64,000 nucleotides of DNA, taken from assembly GCF_031932625.1 (NCBI RefSeq), contig NZ_JAVSCK010000004.1, positions 248,001-312,000 on the forward strand, written 5' to 3'. Source of the DNA: Hwangdonia seohaensis (GTDB lineage Bacteria > Bacteroidota > Bacteroidia > Flavobacteriales > Flavobacteriaceae). Of this stretch, positions 31,483 through 40,744 are shown in pieces. The position numbers and the translations under genes were made by a program. Positions within the stretch are counted from its first letter, which is position 1; every line of letters starts with the position of its first letter. Under the pieces are notes generated by a model. The model was not told where the DNA came from. It saw only the letters and a list, made by a program, of their open reading frames with translations, and searched no databases.

Positions 31483-33408
31483 TTATTTAATGAATTTTTT
31501 AAGAACCCTTGATTTACCATCGTTTAAAATAAGCAAATAAGTCCCTGAAGATAAGTTGCTCACATCTATGGGTTGGTTTGAAACGGCGCCAGATAAAAAT
31601 GTTTGTCCCACTAAGTTAGAAATTTCGAAATTTGAAACCAATTCAGAATCGTTGGTTTTTATGTATAGCAAGTCTTCTTTAACAGGATTTGGGTATACTA
31701 TAAAACTCTCGTCCGATATAGGCACATAAATCGTTTTGATAAACACATCATCGATGGCAATATCGCCTTCCCAACTTGAGCCTCTAACCGCTCTAAATCT
31801 AACTTTTATGGTTTGATTGGTATACGACGACAAATTTACAGACTTGGTTAAAAACGCATCGTTTTGACTCTTTTGTTGATTTCCAATAATGGCGGGGATA
31901 ACATCGGTAATGTAACCATCTTCGGTTTTTAAATCCACATGCAATTCACCAATATCTTTTCCAAACATGTGGTATGAAAATTCAAGTTCAGAGTTTTCTT
32001 TGTCAACAGTGAAACAAGGTGAACTAAATTCGGCAATATCACCTGGGTTGGATCCAGAGGCTTCGGCGTAAATATATTTTCCTAAAATTTCTGTGTTCGA
32101 ATTATCACTATTTGGGCCTGTGTTTTCTGTTGAGGTTTCGCCAAAATTAACATACCAATTATAACCGTTTTCAGACACATCGTTGACTGTCCAACCCTTA
32201 TCTCCCGCCACTTCAAAATCGTCAAAATCTTCATTTAGCATATCGGGTTGTGTCCCGACTTTAATATATTTTGAATAGGTTTTACTAATGGATTTCGATT
32301 TGTTTGAAACCTTTAGCGTCACATCGTAAATCCCAACAGAGTACGTATGTATTGGGTTTTTAGTGGTGTAATCTATAACTCCGTCAGAATCAATGTCCCA
32401 TTCCCATTGCGTTATATTTTCACAGCTACTTTTAAACTGAACCGTTAAATCTTCTTCGCAGGTTTGGTTGACATCCGTAACAAAATCGGCATTAAATGAC
32501 GGGCAGGACAAATAGTTTTTAGTCGTCATAAAAAAAGCGTACATACGTGCCAATTGTTGCTCTGTAAAATGCGTTCTGCACCCTTTTTTGGAATACGACA
32601 TTATATTTTGAGTATCGGGTTTGAAGGCAGCTCCGTTTTCATCGGTTTCCGTACCAATATATTCGCAAAAATTATTTACGTTTTTGTCTGTAAGTTTAGG
32701 GTCGGCTGGTGTATCACAGATGCCATCGCCCGTAGTATCGCAATTACTACCATCAACCAACTCTTTGGTTAAAGTATCGTTTTTTGGCCCGTGGGTATGT
32801 ATCAATGAAAAAAAATGGCCCATTTCGTGCGCTAGCGTAGAATCGTTGGTAACACAATCGTTTTTTAATACAATAACATCCTTTCTCGCCATATTATTGC
32901 TGAAACCACAAATAATTTCATTAGAATCATTCTTGATGTAATCGGTAAAATAAATATTGATTAAACCAGCAACATTGTATTTTTCGGTTAGTGTGGTTTC
33001 ATCTTTTTTATCAAAAAAGCACAATTTATCATCATCGATATAATTAATGCCATCGCATAGGAAAAATTCCATGAACGCATCTTTATAAATGGCATTTAAA
33101 TTAGAAATCGCATCGTCAAGCTCCGAAACGCTAAGACCACCCGTTCCATTGGAATGTCTTATAATATGTGCTTTTATCGGAATGGCGTTAATAGTTTTTT
33201 TAGGAGTATCACCCTTAATGTACTTAGCATTTAAAAACGCTTGCTCGAAAGTTTGAAGTTGAGGCTTTATACTTTGAATGTATTTTATGGAAGCTTCCGA
33301 AGTTGTTGTGCCACAATCAGTTGCCGTGTTTTGACCATACAGCAAACCCATGGTGGTAAAACCAACTAAACAAAAAAGAATAGTAATTCTTGAAGTAAAA
33401 ATATTCAT
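31483..33408 (-). CDS. Secreted M43-type zinc metalloprotease with PKD and T9SS sorting domains
   Basis: 641 residues. Signal peptide about 1-26 (ends LLYGQ). The metzincin motif reads HEMGHFFSLIH followed by THG; the usual third-position glycine of HEXXHXXGXXH is serine. A Met-turn candidate, NIMSY, lies about 80 residues later. After the catalytic domain come a PKD-like domain (about 305-385: WEWDIDSDGVIDYTTKNPIHTYSVG), a jelly-roll domain ending AIDDVFI, and a type A T9SS C-terminal domain (VYPNPV ... LSSGTYLLIL ... KKFIK). It should be exported by the type IX system. The ATG at 33408 is chosen over an upstream TTG because it opens the signal peptide. Confidence 0.92.
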   Translation of the reverse strand: MNIFTSRITILFCLVGFTTMGLLYGQNTATDCGTTTSEASIKYIQSIKPQLQTFEQAFLNAKYIKGDTPKKTINAIPIKAHIIRHSNGTGGLSVSELDDAISNLNAIYKDAFMEFFLCDGINYIDDDKLCFFDKKDETTLTEKYNVAGLINIYFTDYIKNDSNEIICGFSNNMARKDVIVLKNDCVTNDSTLAHEMGHFFSLIHTHGPKNDTLTKELVDGSNCDTTGDGICDTPADPKLTDKNVNNFCEYIGTETDENGAAFKPDTQNIMSYSKKGCRTHFTEQQLARMYAFFMTTKNYLSCPSFNADFVTDVNQTCEEDLTVQFKSSCENITQWEWDIDSDGVIDYTTKNPIHTYSVGIYDVTLKVSNKSKSISKTYSKYIKVGTQPDMLNEDFDDFEVAGDKGWTVNDVSENGYNWYVNFGETSTENTGPNSDNSNTEILGKYIYAEASGSNPGDIAEFSSPCFTVDKENSELEFSYHMFGKDIGELHVDLKTEDGYITDVIPAIIGNQQKSQNDAFLTKSVNLSSYTNQTIKVRFRAVRGSSWEGDIAIDDVFIKTIYVPISDESFIVYPNPVKEDLLYIKTNDSELVSNFEISNLVGQTFLSGAVSNQPIDVSNLSSGTYLLILNDGKSRVLKKFIK

Positions 33409-33512
33409 TCGGGGCAAACATTTGCTCAAATGTATATTTTATCGCAAATTATGAATAATAAAAACGTTTAAGCGTTATATTTTATCGCTTATCTATAATT
33501 ATCAACTTAAAA

Positions 33513-34472
33513 TCAGTGGATTACTAGTTTTTTGGTAGCGCTCTTATTCGTGGATTTTAAATTTAAAAGGTAAACACCCGTGTTTAAATGCGATAAATCA
33601 ATTTCTAATTTAGACAGCCCTTTTCCAATGGGTATGTTTTTAACCAATCGTCCTAATATATTATAAACTTGAACTGACTTTAAATCACTGTTTTTAAGGT
33701 TTGAAAGCGTAATTTTGCCTTTTGACGGGTTTGGATAGATGGAAACATGTTCTAAAACGTCAATATCATCTTTACTTAAAGTAGAATCGATATAATTAAA
33801 GGTAACCGTGCCAATTCTATGGCTCATATTAGAGTTTACACCATCAAAAGGCGGCTGGTTTAACAAACTTGTAATAACATCTAAAGGATTGGACGCGGGA
33901 TTGCTTCCAGAATAGCCATTGCCGTCTTCTGTACCGGCATCGTATGGAAACACATCTAACGTAAAAGAAGCTTTCCAGCCGTTATTTACAGCATTGTTTC
34001 CAGATCTTAAATTTTCACTATTAATGGCAATAAACCAATCGGGGCTAGGGGCAATCATTGAAGCCAGACTTACAAAAGGGTAATCTGAACTTATCTGAAT
34101 GTTTTTTGTAATAGTGCCTTGAGCCACGTTTAATCCGGAACCGATTACAAATTTATCGGCATCGGCATTGGCAGTTACTTCGTTTTGAAAAGCAGTTGTG
34201 TCGCCTGTTTCCGCTATCGATTCTATTCCAGCGGAAGCAGCACTTCCCATTTCCAAAATGGAGTTTGCTGTTTGATGCGTAGCAATAGCTAGAGGCGACC
34301 AATGCGGATTACTTGGTAGGGGAATAGTGCTAATGCCATTTACAGGATCTCCAGTTGGGGTCTCCCAAAAACTCTCAAAAACAATGCTGTAATTTGCAAC
34401 ACTTTGCGCAAAGCTATTAATGGAAATAAACACACAAAACAGTAAGACTGTAAACGAAGTATAGTTTTTCAT
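33513..34472 (-). CDS. Spondin_N domain protein with T9SS sorting domain
   Basis: 319 residues. Signal peptide about 1-22 (ends NSFAQ). A spondin_N domain fills about 25-230: YSIVFESFWETPTGDP, PLPSNPHWSPLAIATH, SDYPFVSLASMIAPSPDWFIAI and FPYDAGTEDG match the domain's conserved blocks, including the acidic calcium-site region near PSPDW. The C-terminal 80 residues are a type A T9SS sorting domain (VSIYPNPSKGKI ... LNTGVYLLNL ... KKLVIH). Probably a surface or secreted protein; function unknown. Same strand as the M43 protease, 104 bp apart. Confidence 0.9.
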   Translation of the reverse strand: MKNYTSFTVLLFCVFISINSFAQSVANYSIVFESFWETPTGDPVNGISTIPLPSNPHWSPLAIATHQTANSILEMGSAASAGIESIAETGDTTAFQNEVTANADADKFVIGSGLNVAQGTITKNIQISSDYPFVSLASMIAPSPDWFIAINSENLRSGNNAVNNGWKASFTLDVFPYDAGTEDGNGYSGSNPASNPLDVITSLLNQPPFDGVNSNMSHRIGTVTFNYIDSTLSKDDIDVLEHVSIYPNPSKGKITLSNLKNSDLKSVQVYNILGRLVKNIPIGKGLSKLEIDLSHLNTGVYLLNLKSTNKSATKKLVIH

Positions 34473-34572
34473 GAGTTTAATAGCTTAGTGGTTTAATAAA
34501 TATTTAAGTCTGATTAAATTGCAATCCCTTACAAAATAATAGTATTTTTATGGTCGAATATTTAAGTGTTAA

Positions 34573-35436
34573 ATGCCTAAAAAAGTAAAGATAATTGAAT
34601 GCCCACGCGATGCCATGCAAGGTATTAAGGCATTTATTCCAACAGCTAACAAAGTGCAATATATCCAATCGTTATTACGTGTTGGATTTGACACCATAGA
34701 TTTTGGAAGTTTCGTATCGCCAAAAGCCATCCCGCAAATGGTGGATACGGCCGAAGTTTTAGCGCAATTGGATTTAAGCAAAACCACCAGTAAATTATTG
34801 GCCATTGTAGCCAACCAAAGAGGTGCGGAAAATGCATCAATCCACAAAGAAATCGATTATTTAGGCTATCCGTTTTCAATATCAGAAAACTTTCAAATGC
34901 GTAATACCCATAAAACGATAGCACAGTCGGTTTCGATTTTAGAAGACATTTTAAATATCGCCGACCAAAGCAATAAGGAAGTCGTGGTTTATATTTCCAT
35001 GGGGTTTGGGAATCCTTACGGCGATCCGTGGGACGTAAATATAGTAGGCGAGTGGACCGAACGCTTAAATAAAATGGGTGTTAAAATTTTATCGTTAAGC
35101 GATACCGTGGGCACTTCAAACCCCGAGAGCATCAGCTATTTATTTTCACATTTAATACCACAATACCAGCATATTGAGTTTGGTGCCCATTTACACACCA
35201 CGCCATCTACTTGGTTCGAAAAGGTAGATGCCGCTTATAAAGCAGGTTGCATGCGTTTTGATGGCGCCATACAAGGTTTTGGTGGATGCCCCATGGCAAA
35301 AGATGAGTTAACGGGCAACATGCCAACCGAAAAACTATTATCTTACTTCACGTCGCAAAAAAACAATAGTTTAAACGCCCTTAGTTTTGAGAGCGCATAC
35401 AACGAGGCTTCAAAAATATTTAATACTTATCATTGA
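34573..35436 (+). CDS. Hydroxymethylglutaryl-CoA lyase
   Basis: 287-residue DRE-TIM metallolyase, cleaving HMG-CoA to acetoacetate and acetyl-CoA in leucine and ketone-body catabolism. Motifs: ECPRDAMQG at the substrate/metal site (most relatives have RDGLQ), FGSFVSPKAIPQM, SMGFGNPYGDPW, LSDTVGTSNP, EFGAHLHTTP with the metal-binding histidines, and FGGCPMAKDELTGNMPTE containing the catalytic-loop cysteine. The length fits bacterial HMGCL. ATG start. No leucine-degradation neighbours; an acyl-CoA dehydrogenase lies 12 kb away. Confidence 0.92.
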   Translation: MPKKVKIIECPRDAMQGIKAFIPTANKVQYIQSLLRVGFDTIDFGSFVSPKAIPQMVDTAEVLAQLDLSKTTSKLLAIVANQRGAENASIHKEIDYLGYPFSISENFQMRNTHKTIAQSVSILEDILNIADQSNKEVVVYISMGFGNPYGDPWDVNIVGEWTERLNKMGVKILSLSDTVGTSNPESISYLFSHLIPQYQHIEFGAHLHTTPSTWFEKVDAAYKAGCMRFDGAIQGFGGCPMAKDELTGNMPTEKLLSYFTSQKNNSLNALSFESAYNEASKIFNTYH

Positions 35437-35516
35437 TTTTTTTTTAATGACTTGTTTCATTTTCACTTCATTAACTTTTTAAGTTAAATTTTATTTAAAA
35501 TAATTCTAAATAAACT

Positions 35517-35546
35517 TTGCTAAAGTCATTTTCATTTTTACTTTTG
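35517..35546 (+). promoter_or_regulatory. Predicted promoter of the porin gene
   Basis: TTG (35517-35519), a 19 bp spacer, TACTTTTG (35539-35546), a full match to the Bacteroidota consensus. The start codon is 58 bp downstream. Confidence 0.65.
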
Positions 35547-35604
35547 CAATCGAAAATCATAATCTATTTATAATTAGTCTAAATAAAGACAATAAATTTA
35601 ACCA

Positions 35605-36768
35605 ATGAAAAGAGTCATCACAATTTCAGCAATTTTTATCAGTGCATTTGCTTTTGCACAAACGGTAAGTCAAGATACGACTTCAACAAAAAACCAACAG
35701 CAAAACGCTGCACAAAACATAATAAACGGTACCGTTTCTAATGGGATAACCGTTGGTGGATACGCACAAATTGACTACAACCAGCCCGAAGGTGCAAACG
35801 GTAAAATGGACGTGCACCGTATGGTTATGCTTTTAGGTTACAAGTTTAACGACAAGGTGCAATTTGTTACTGAAATTGAGTACGAACACGTTAAGGAAGT
35901 GTACATCGAGCAAGCATTTTTAAACTACAGCTTAAACGATAACCTTAATATTCGTGGTGGTTTAATGTTGGTGCCAATGGGTATTGTAAACGAATATCAC
36001 GAGCCAACAACCTATAATGGTGTAGAACGACCAAATGTTGATAAAAGCATTGTGCCATCGACATGGAGAGAAATTGGAGTAGGTGTAACCGGCAGATTTA
36101 ACAACGCCAATTTACGTTACCAAGCCTATATTTTTAACGGATTTACATCGTTAAACGGTTCTAAAACTTTGGGCGGAAGCAATGGTTTGCGTAACGGCCG
36201 TCAAAAAGGAGCAGAATCTACAATAAACACACCAAACCTTTCGGCAAAAGTAGATTACTACGGCATTCAAGGATTGCGTTTAGGGCTTTCAGGATACTTT
36301 GGTCGCACACAGGCCGAAGACGATGTAGACATGATTGACGGTGCAGATGTAGGAATCTCTATGTTTGGTTTAGATGCCCGTTATATTAACAAACGTTTCT
36401 CGGCACGTGGGCAGTACATTCACGCATTAATTAGCGACGCAACAGCTTACAATAACTTAAACAGTGCCAATTTGGGTAGCGAGCTTAAAGGTTGGTATGC
36501 AGAGGCCGCTTACAATTTATTGCCACTTACCAACGAGCAAAAACTAGATGCTTTTGTACGTTACGAGCAATACGATACCCACGCCGCAACCCAAGATGCA
36601 GGCATTGCCAGAAACCTAAGTTACAACAGAAACGAGTGGACTACTGGTTTAAGCTACCACGTAGCAAATGGCGCGGTGGTAAAAGCAGATTACCAAATTT
36701 TAGATAATGCTGCCATTGGCAACAAATCAATGGGGCAGTTAAACTTCGGAATCGGAGTTTGGTTCTAA
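35605..36768 (+). CDS. Outer-membrane porin (phosphate-selective porin O/P-like)
   Basis: 387 residues. Signal peptide about 1-19 (ends AFAFAQ). The mature part is an alternating beta-barrel sequence ending in an aromatic residue (NFGIGVWF), with NGITVGGYAQIDYNQPEG near the N-terminus and LNIRGGLMLVPMGIVNEYHEP, features of flavobacterial porins in the OprO/OprP superfamily. Substrate selectivity cannot be inferred. No phosphate genes adjoin. It has its own promoter, and repeat copy E follows the stop. ATG start. Confidence 0.87.
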   Translation: MKRVITISAIFISAFAFAQTVSQDTTSTKNQQQNAAQNIINGTVSNGITVGGYAQIDYNQPEGANGKMDVHRMVMLLGYKFNDKVQFVTEIEYEHVKEVYIEQAFLNYSLNDNLNIRGGLMLVPMGIVNEYHEPTTYNGVERPNVDKSIVPSTWREIGVGVTGRFNNANLRYQAYIFNGFTSLNGSKTLGGSNGLRNGRQKGAESTINTPNLSAKVDYYGIQGLRLGLSGYFGRTQAEDDVDMIDGADVGISMFGLDARYINKRFSARGQYIHALISDATAYNNLNSANLGSELKGWYAEAAYNLLPLTNEQKLDAFVRYEQYDTHAATQDAGIARNLSYNRNEWTTGLSYHVANGAVVKADYQILDNAAIGNKSMGQLNFGIGVWF

Positions 36769-36781
36769 ACCATAATAATAA

Positions 36782-36888
36782 TTTGGGCGTTACCCAATCC
36801 CGATACCTATCGGGAGGGTCGGGCTTTACGTTGCAAGTCCTCGCACCAAAAAAAGGTGCTATGGGCTTTCCACTGCAATCCCTAACGC
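36782..36888 (+). repeat. GGGCGTTA...TAACGC interspersed element, copy E
   Basis: Starts TTTGGGCGTTACCC 13 bp after the porin stop. Stem CCCGATACCTATCGGG, then GGGTCGGGCTTTACG, an inner hairpin GCACCAAAAAAAGGTGC, GGGCTTTCCACTGCAATCCC and TAACGC. The middle part differs from copies A and C, but the two ends are conserved. Confidence 0.82.
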
Positions 36889-36942
36889 GGGCAAGCACAA
36901 TGGTTAACCACTAAAACTAAATTTGGTGGCTAACCATTTGGC

Positions 36943-36972
36943 TTGTAAAACAAATAAAAAAGAATACTTTTG
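36943..36972 (+). promoter_or_regulatory. Predicted promoter of the FMN-binding protein gene
   Basis: TTG (36943-36945), a 19 bp spacer, TACTTTTG (36965-36972). Only 4 bp separate the -7 element from the ATG at 36977, so transcription would start at or next to the start codon and the mRNA would be leaderless or nearly so. Confidence 0.6.
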
Positions 36973-36976
36973 CAAT

Positions 36977-37504
36977 ATGAGTTTTAAACACATAACAATA
37001 TTATTAACAGCGCTTTTTTTAATGGCTTTTGGGCTTCCAAAAAACATTCAAAAAAAGGTAGATAAAGAAATTAAAAGCGTTTTTAATATTGAGACCTTTT
37101 CGTTTAATGCCAAAGCAATTCCTCAAGACATTGCAAAAAAATTACCATCAAAATTCGAAGAGAACAATTTATTTAAAATAGAAACGGACAGCGAACTTTT
37201 AGGATACGCTTACGTAGCAAAAGCCCCAAGTAAAACCGATGAGTTCGATTATTTGGTATTACTCGATAAAAATTTGGTGGTTTTAAAAGCCAAAGTGCTC
37301 ATCTATCGGGAAGATTACGGCGCCGAAATTGGCAGCAAACGCTGGTTAAAACAGTTTACAGGTAAAACCCGAGCAGATAGCTTAAATTATGGCGATAATA
37401 TAGTCGCTATTTCGGGCGCAACCATTTCGGTACGCTCAATGACAAATGCCATGAACAACTTGTTAAAATCTTTAAAAATCCTTCATTCAAAAAACATATT
37501 GTAA
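36977..37504 (+). CDS. FMN-binding domain protein (NqrC/RnfG-like)
   Basis: 175 residues. Signal peptide about 1-21 (MSFKHITILLTALFLMAFG). An FMN_bind domain covers about 85-175: LGYAYVAKAPSKTDEFDYLVLLDKN, REDYGAEIG and the flavinylation-type motif ISGATISVRSMT near the C-terminus, where the threonine of SGAT would take FMN through a phosphoester bond. It probably acts as a periplasmic single-flavin electron carrier. Its stop codon directly abuts the ATG of a four-helix membrane protein, the likely redox partner. The ATG at 36977 is chosen because it begins the signal peptide. Confidence 0.88.
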   Translation: MSFKHITILLTALFLMAFGLPKNIQKKVDKEIKSVFNIETFSFNAKAIPQDIAKKLPSKFEENNLFKIETDSELLGYAYVAKAPSKTDEFDYLVLLDKNLVVLKAKVLIYREDYGAEIGSKRWLKQFTGKTRADSLNYGDNIVAISGATISVRSMTNAMNNLLKSLKILHSKNIL

Positions 37505-37993
37505 ATGCAACTAAACGGATTAATATTTACGCTTCCTAAAGAGATTAAATTATTAATCGGTGCTTTTATTATTGTATTAAGTATTGGGTTTTTTACGGGA
37601 TTATTGTTTGTTGGCGAGACATCTTCAACAAATCCAAATGGCATTGAAGAGCAATATTTAGGAAACGAAGACGATGAAAACGCCACCGTGATGCGCTTTA
37701 AAAAAAGCGATCAAGAAATGCTAACTTTGGTGCACAACCACATTTTATCCATGGCTATTATTTTCTTTATGGTTGGGCTTTTGGTTGCCATAACCAAATT
37801 AAACAACAAGCTTAAAATATTCTTAATTGTGGAGCCATTTGTTTCGGTCGTGCTCACTTTTGGCGGACTTTACCTCTTGTGGAAAGGCATGCTTTGGATG
37901 AAGTATATTGTTATGTTTTCCGGTATTTTAATGACCCTTACTTATTCGTTATCCGTATTAATTGTATTTAAACAATTATTTCAAAAAAGATAA
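37505..37993 (+). CDS. Small membrane protein coupled to the FMN-binding protein
   Basis: 162 residues, no named family recognised. Four membrane helices at about 14-37, 82-101, 107-126 and 131-153. The loop after helix 1 (about 40-75) is acidic, and HNHIL lies at the start of helix 2, offering histidines that could bind haem or metal. The start codon immediately follows the stop of the FMN_bind gene with no gap, so the two are co-translated. Likely a membrane component of an extracytoplasmic electron-transfer pair (inference from context). Confidence 0.8.
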   Translation: MQLNGLIFTLPKEIKLLIGAFIIVLSIGFFTGLLFVGETSSTNPNGIEEQYLGNEDDENATVMRFKKSDQEMLTLVHNHILSMAIIFFMVGLLVAITKLNNKLKIFLIVEPFVSVVLTFGGLYLLWKGMLWMKYIVMFSGILMTLTYSLSVLIVFKQLFQKR

Positions 37994-38308
37994 TTAGCAT
38001 GCTGTTTTCCTGAATGCTGAACACCAACTCAAAAACATTATACTTACTTGAAATTCCGACAGCGTCGTAAGCAGCGATTTTCAGAAATAATGAGCTGTAA
38101 AAATAATGTTGGAATTCCAAACAAGGATTATAAAATAAAAACCAAATAAATATCCTAAATAGTAATGTACTAAAGCGAATGGTGCACAGCAATTTCCTAA
38201 TACATCGTTTTGATTTTTTGGTTCGTTTTGTATCCAGACAAAATGAACGTATCAAAAAAAGTATTAACTACAGAACACGCAATTTTTTTTCCGTATTTTT
38301 ATTCAATT
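37994..38308. other. Intergenic region, no gene recognised
   Basis: AT-rich. It contains a pair of similar inverted words (GAAATTCCGACA / TGTTGGAATTCC at about 38050 and 38107), but no promoter or terminator that I can support. The frame of the next gene is open from 38210, before its probable start. Confidence 0.4.
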
Positions 38309-39013
38309 ATGCGATGGATTACCTTTTTTATAATAATAATTTTCAGCAATTCAGTTTCAGCCAAAGAATGGAGAAACCTAAAAACCTACCAGAAAACCAC
38401 TCAAAAGCAAAATCTTTCACCATCCGATTGGTTAAAATCAGACCGACAAAAAAACACCCTGGTTTGGCAACGCGCCAACCACTATAACTTAACCCATAAT
38501 TTACCAAAAGAATACGTCAATATTAAAGAGCGCAAAGCTTTTTACATGTGGTTGTATAACGAACTCGATAAAAAAAGACACGAGGTGGTTTGGGTTAAAA
38601 TGGCGCATTACATTTCCACCAAATTGCGTAAAATGGAATCTTTTCCCTTTGACATATTTACGAGCAAAAGAATTTTAGGGTACGCCAACAGGGGTAGCAA
38701 ATTGGTTTTTAACGATGCTTTTGTGCCATTGAATTCAATATACCAATCTCATAAAATCTATACGGGCCAAAGCGCTGTACAATGGGATAAGGATATGCTG
38801 TACCAAGAGCAGTATTTTTGGATTGCTTCTATTTACAAATCCATGGACAAAAGAAGCCTAAAAAAGTTTCAGCGTATCGCTAAAGGCACTTTTTTATACG
38901 CACTGGTTGTACCAAAGGCCATTCGGTTTAAAGGCAATCTCACAAATGCCGAAGCCCGCTATAAATACGCCTTCGATACATTGAGGACATATTGCAAAAA
39001 CAGATACAAATAA
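38309..39013 (+). CDS. Hypothetical secreted protein
   Basis: 234 residues from the ATG at 38309, which opens a signal peptide (MRWITFFIIIIFSNSVSAKE). Earlier in-frame ATGs at 38210 and 38243 would put a charged extension before it. The mature protein is basic and helical with many aromatic residues (NLTHNLPKEYVNIKERKAFYMWLYNELDKK...). A block VFNDAFVPLNSIYQS and VQWDKDMLYQEQYFWIASIYKS looks conserved. I do not recognise a characterised family. Its end lies about 60 bp before the guaB start. Confidence 0.75.
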   Translation: MRWITFFIIIIFSNSVSAKEWRNLKTYQKTTQKQNLSPSDWLKSDRQKNTLVWQRANHYNLTHNLPKEYVNIKERKAFYMWLYNELDKKRHEVVWVKMAHYISTKLRKMESFPFDIFTSKRILGYANRGSKLVFNDAFVPLNSIYQSHKIYTGQSAVQWDKDMLYQEQYFWIASIYKSMDKRSLKKFQRIAKGTFLYALVVPKAIRFKGNLTNAEARYKYAFDTLRTYCKNRYK

Positions 39014-39039
39014 TTAACAATTACTTGATATTTATATTG

Positions 39040-39047
39040 TATATTTG
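39040..39047 (+). promoter_or_regulatory. Possible -7 element of guaB
   Basis: TATATTTG matches the TAnnTTTG box 25 bp before the guaB ATG. The nearest upstream TTG (39025) is only 12 bp away, so the -33 element is poor. Confidence 0.4.
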
Positions 39048-39072
39048 CACGCAATTTAACGCTAATTGCAAA

Positions 39073-40545
39073 ATGACTTCACAACAAAATAAAATATTAG
39101 GAGAAGGTTTAACTTACGACGACGTTCTTTTGGTCCCAGCATTCTCAGAAGTACTTCCTCGCGAGGTCAATATTCAAACCAAATTCACGCGTAACATTAC
39201 CATTAATGTGCCCATTATTTCGGCAGCCATGGATACCGTTACCGAAAGCAAAATGGCCATTGCTATGGCGCAAGAAGGCGGAATTGGTGTGCTGCACAAA
39301 AATATGACTATTGAAGAGCAGGCCTTAAAAGTTAGAAGGGTTAAGCGAGCGGAAAGCGGTATGATTATCGACCCGGTTACCTTGCCGCTCACTGCAAAGG
39401 TTGGCGACGCTAAACAGTACATGGCCGAGTATGGAATTGGAGGTATCCCCATTGTTGGCGAAGACCGCACATTAAAAGGTATTGTAACCAATCGCGATTT
39501 GCGTTTCGAGCACGATAATTCACGATTGATTAGCGAGGTTATGACGAGTGAAAATCTGGTAACTTCGTCAATAGGCACCTCATTGCAAGATGCCGAAAAA
39601 ATACTTCAACAACATAAAATTGAAAAACTGCTTATTGTTGACGATAACTATAAACTTTCTGGTTTAATTACCTTTAGGGATATTACAAAAGTCACCCAAA
39701 AACCAAATGCCAACAAAGACCAATACGGTCGTTTGCGTGTGGCTGCTGCCATTGGCGTTACCGCTGATGCCGTTGATAGGGCAGAAGCTTTGGTAAACGC
39801 AGGTGTTGATGCCGTAGTTATCGATACGGCGCACGGGCACACAAAAGGCGTGGTGTTGGTGTTAAAAGAAATAAAGTCTAGATTCCCTGAACTTGATGTT
39901 ATTGTGGGCAACATTGCAACGGCCGAAGCTGCAAAATACTTGGTTGATGCCGGTGCCGATGCTGTAAAGGTGGGCATAGGCCCAGGTTCAATTTGTACCA
40001 CGCGAGTAATTGCAGGGGTTGGTTTTCCTCAATTTTCGGCAGTTATTGAAGTCGCTGAAGCTATAAAAGGAAGTGGTGTTCCGGTAATTGCAGATGGTGG
40101 CATCCGTTATACCGGCGATATACCCAAAGCAATTGCAGCGGGAGCAGATACGGTTATGCTTGGTTCGCTTTTAGCGGGAACCAAAGAATCACCCGGGGAA
40201 ACCATTATTTACGAAGGACGAAAGTTTAAGTCGTATCGTGGTATGGGTTCTGTTGAAGCGATGAAACAAGGAAGCAAAGACCGTTACTTTCAAGATGTAG
40301 AAGACGATATTAAAAAATTAGTACCCGAAGGTATTGTGGGGCGTGTACCTTATAAAGGCGATTTATATGAAAGCATTCACCAATTTATAGGCGGTTTACG
40401 CGCAGGAATGGGGTATTGTGGTGCCAAAGACATCGCTACGTTAAAAGAAACCGGGCGGTTTGTAAAAATCACGGCAAGTGGGATTAACGAAAGCCATCCG
40501 CACGACGTTACCATTACCAAAGAATCTCCCAACTATTCAAGGTAG
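39073..40545 (+). CDS. guaB: IMP dehydrogenase
   Basis: 490 residues. Oxidises IMP to XMP with NAD+, the rate-limiting step of guanine nucleotide synthesis. TIM-barrel with two CBS domains inserted at about 95-205 (PLTAKVGDAKQYMAEYGIGGIPIV and MTSENLVTSS...). Catalytic loop GIGPGSICTTRVIAGVG contains the active cysteine; the phosphate loop is ADGGIRYTGDI, the flap is YRGMGSVEAMKQGSKDRYF, and DTAHGHTKG is the NAD-site aspartate. The ATG at 39073 matches family N-termini (MTSQQNKILGEGLTYDDVLLVP); the longer frame upstream includes the promoter region. Confidence 0.97.
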   Translation: MTSQQNKILGEGLTYDDVLLVPAFSEVLPREVNIQTKFTRNITINVPIISAAMDTVTESKMAIAMAQEGGIGVLHKNMTIEEQALKVRRVKRAESGMIIDPVTLPLTAKVGDAKQYMAEYGIGGIPIVGEDRTLKGIVTNRDLRFEHDNSRLISEVMTSENLVTSSIGTSLQDAEKILQQHKIEKLLIVDDNYKLSGLITFRDITKVTQKPNANKDQYGRLRVAAAIGVTADAVDRAEALVNAGVDAVVIDTAHGHTKGVVLVLKEIKSRFPELDVIVGNIATAEAAKYLVDAGADAVKVGIGPGSICTTRVIAGVGFPQFSAVIEVAEAIKGSGVPVIADGGIRYTGDIPKAIAAGADTVMLGSLLAGTKESPGETIIYEGRKFKSYRGMGSVEAMKQGSKDRYFQDVEDDIKKLVPEGIVGRVPYKGDLYESIHQFIGGLRAGMGYCGAKDIATLKETGRFVKITASGINESHPHDVTITKESPNYSR

Positions 40546-40609
40546 TTTTAATATGCTTTTTGAGCTTATTTATTAACGGGTTTTCATTTATTTTATAAGA
40601 AGATATAAA

Positions 40610-40636
40610 AAAAGCGCATAGAATATATGCGCTTTT
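40610..40636 (+). terminator. Intrinsic terminator of guaB
   Basis: Stem AAAAGCGCATA / TATGCGCTTTT with loop GAATA, preceded by an A-run and followed by ACTTTTG; 64 bp after the guaB stop and before the convergent Crp/Fnr gene, so it may serve both. Confidence 0.8.
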
Positions 40637-40744
40637 ACTTTTGCTATTAATCATAGGGATTTACAATAAGTATGTTGTCAATCTCAACGATGTAGCAAAT
40701 GTATGATGATAAATCGTTAAAAAAATTGATGTATGATAATAAAT

